A stretch of DNA of 14,230 bases from an uncultured Clostridia bacterium (GTDB taxonomy: Bacteria > Bacillota > Clostridia > Christensenellales > Pumilibacteraceae): positions 1-14,230 of the forward strand of contig CAMUAL010000036.1 in NCBI GenBank assembly GCA_947086925.1. The letters are read 5' to 3'. The notes under the pieces are model-generated. The model worked only from the letters and a program-made list of their open reading frames with translations, was not told where the DNA came from and searched no databases. Positions 13,995-14,230 of the stretch are shown here, in pieces; position 1 is the stretch's first letter; each line of letters starts with the position of its first letter. Both the position numbers and the translations under genes were made by a program.

Positions 13995-14230
13995 TTATCG
14001 TACGATTATCTCTGTTTTTACGATGGTAAAGCCTGCGCTTTTATAAAGCATTACGGCTCTTTTGTTCCATTCCGCAACGTGTAAATGTATCGGAGAATTG
14101 TTTTTACTTCTTATATAATTCATTCCCCACAAAAGCAGTTGTTTGCCGATACCTTTTCCTTGATATTGTTCACTCACAAACAAATCGTCTATTTCGTTAC
14201 CGTAACAAGCAACGGAACCCACCAAATCAC
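13995..14230 (-). CDS. GNAT-family N-acetyltransferase, C-terminal fragment (runs off window)
   Basis: The frame is open to the window edge, giving the last 77 complete codons plus a partial one. The protein reads through VGSVACYGNEIDDLFV, a beta strand leading to motif A, then QYQGKGIGKQLL, the acetyl-CoA pyrophosphate loop Q-x-x-G-x-G. It continues to HLHVAEWNKRAVMLYKSAGF (motif B, with the N-x-R-A-x-x-x-Y-x-x-x-G-F pattern) and ends at IIVR. This is the C-terminal half of a GNAT domain; the N-terminus and the start lie beyond position 14230. The substrate is unknown. It is upstream of, and co-directional with, the Vat/CatB-like gene (96 nt between stop and start), so the two may be co-transcribed. 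Confidence 0.85.
   Translation of the reverse strand, partial: DLVGSVACYGNEIDDLFVSEQYQGKGIGKQLLLWGMNYIRSKNNSPIHLHVAEWNKRAVMLYKSAGFTIVKTEIIVR

Overview
The window looks like a chromosomal segment of a Gram-positive, Clostridia-type bacterium (Bacillota). The evidence is AGGAG/GGAGG ribosome-binding sites, frequent TTG starts (topA, ruvC), readable sigma-A-like promoters with 17-nt spacers, and gene neighbourhoods usual in Firmicutes (comM-dprA-topA, ruvC-ruvA-ruvB-queA-tgt, argG-argH). I cannot fix the genus. Most of the window is housekeeping.

Layout. The minus strand from about 9.8 kb down to 1 carries ruvC, ruvA, ruvB and queA (Holliday-junction processing and queuosine synthesis). A 340-nt interval without a protein gene follows, then tgt (queuosine). 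Next come rplS (ribosomal protein L19) with its own promoter and terminator, and a polytopic GT-C-like membrane protein, also with its own promoter and terminator. Last are comM, dprA and the start of topA, packed with gaps of 2 and 13 nt. At about 9.87 kb overlapping divergent promoters drive ruvCAB leftward and argG-argH (the last two steps of arginine synthesis) rightward.

Beyond the argH terminator (from about 12.6 kb) the character changes. There is a 144-codon intact C-terminal remnant of a GH43-type glycoside hydrolase on the minus strand with no start codon. It is cut off exactly at the terminator hairpin of a Vat/CatB-type (xenobiotic) hexapeptide acetyltransferase. A 14-codon ORF with its own ribosome-binding site lies just upstream of the acetyltransferase, followed by the 3' part of a GNAT acetyltransferase that runs off the window. 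This looks like an accessory or rearranged end.

The most interesting non-coding object is at about 6334-6630, between queA and tgt. It is a GC- and purine-rich, hairpin-rich block preceded by a plus-strand promoter (TTGTTT-17-TATAAT) and flanked by near-identical direct repeats, one of which contains the queA stop codon. It could be an unannotated structured RNA or a dispersed insertion element. No CRISPR array, tRNA, rRNA or transposase gene was seen.
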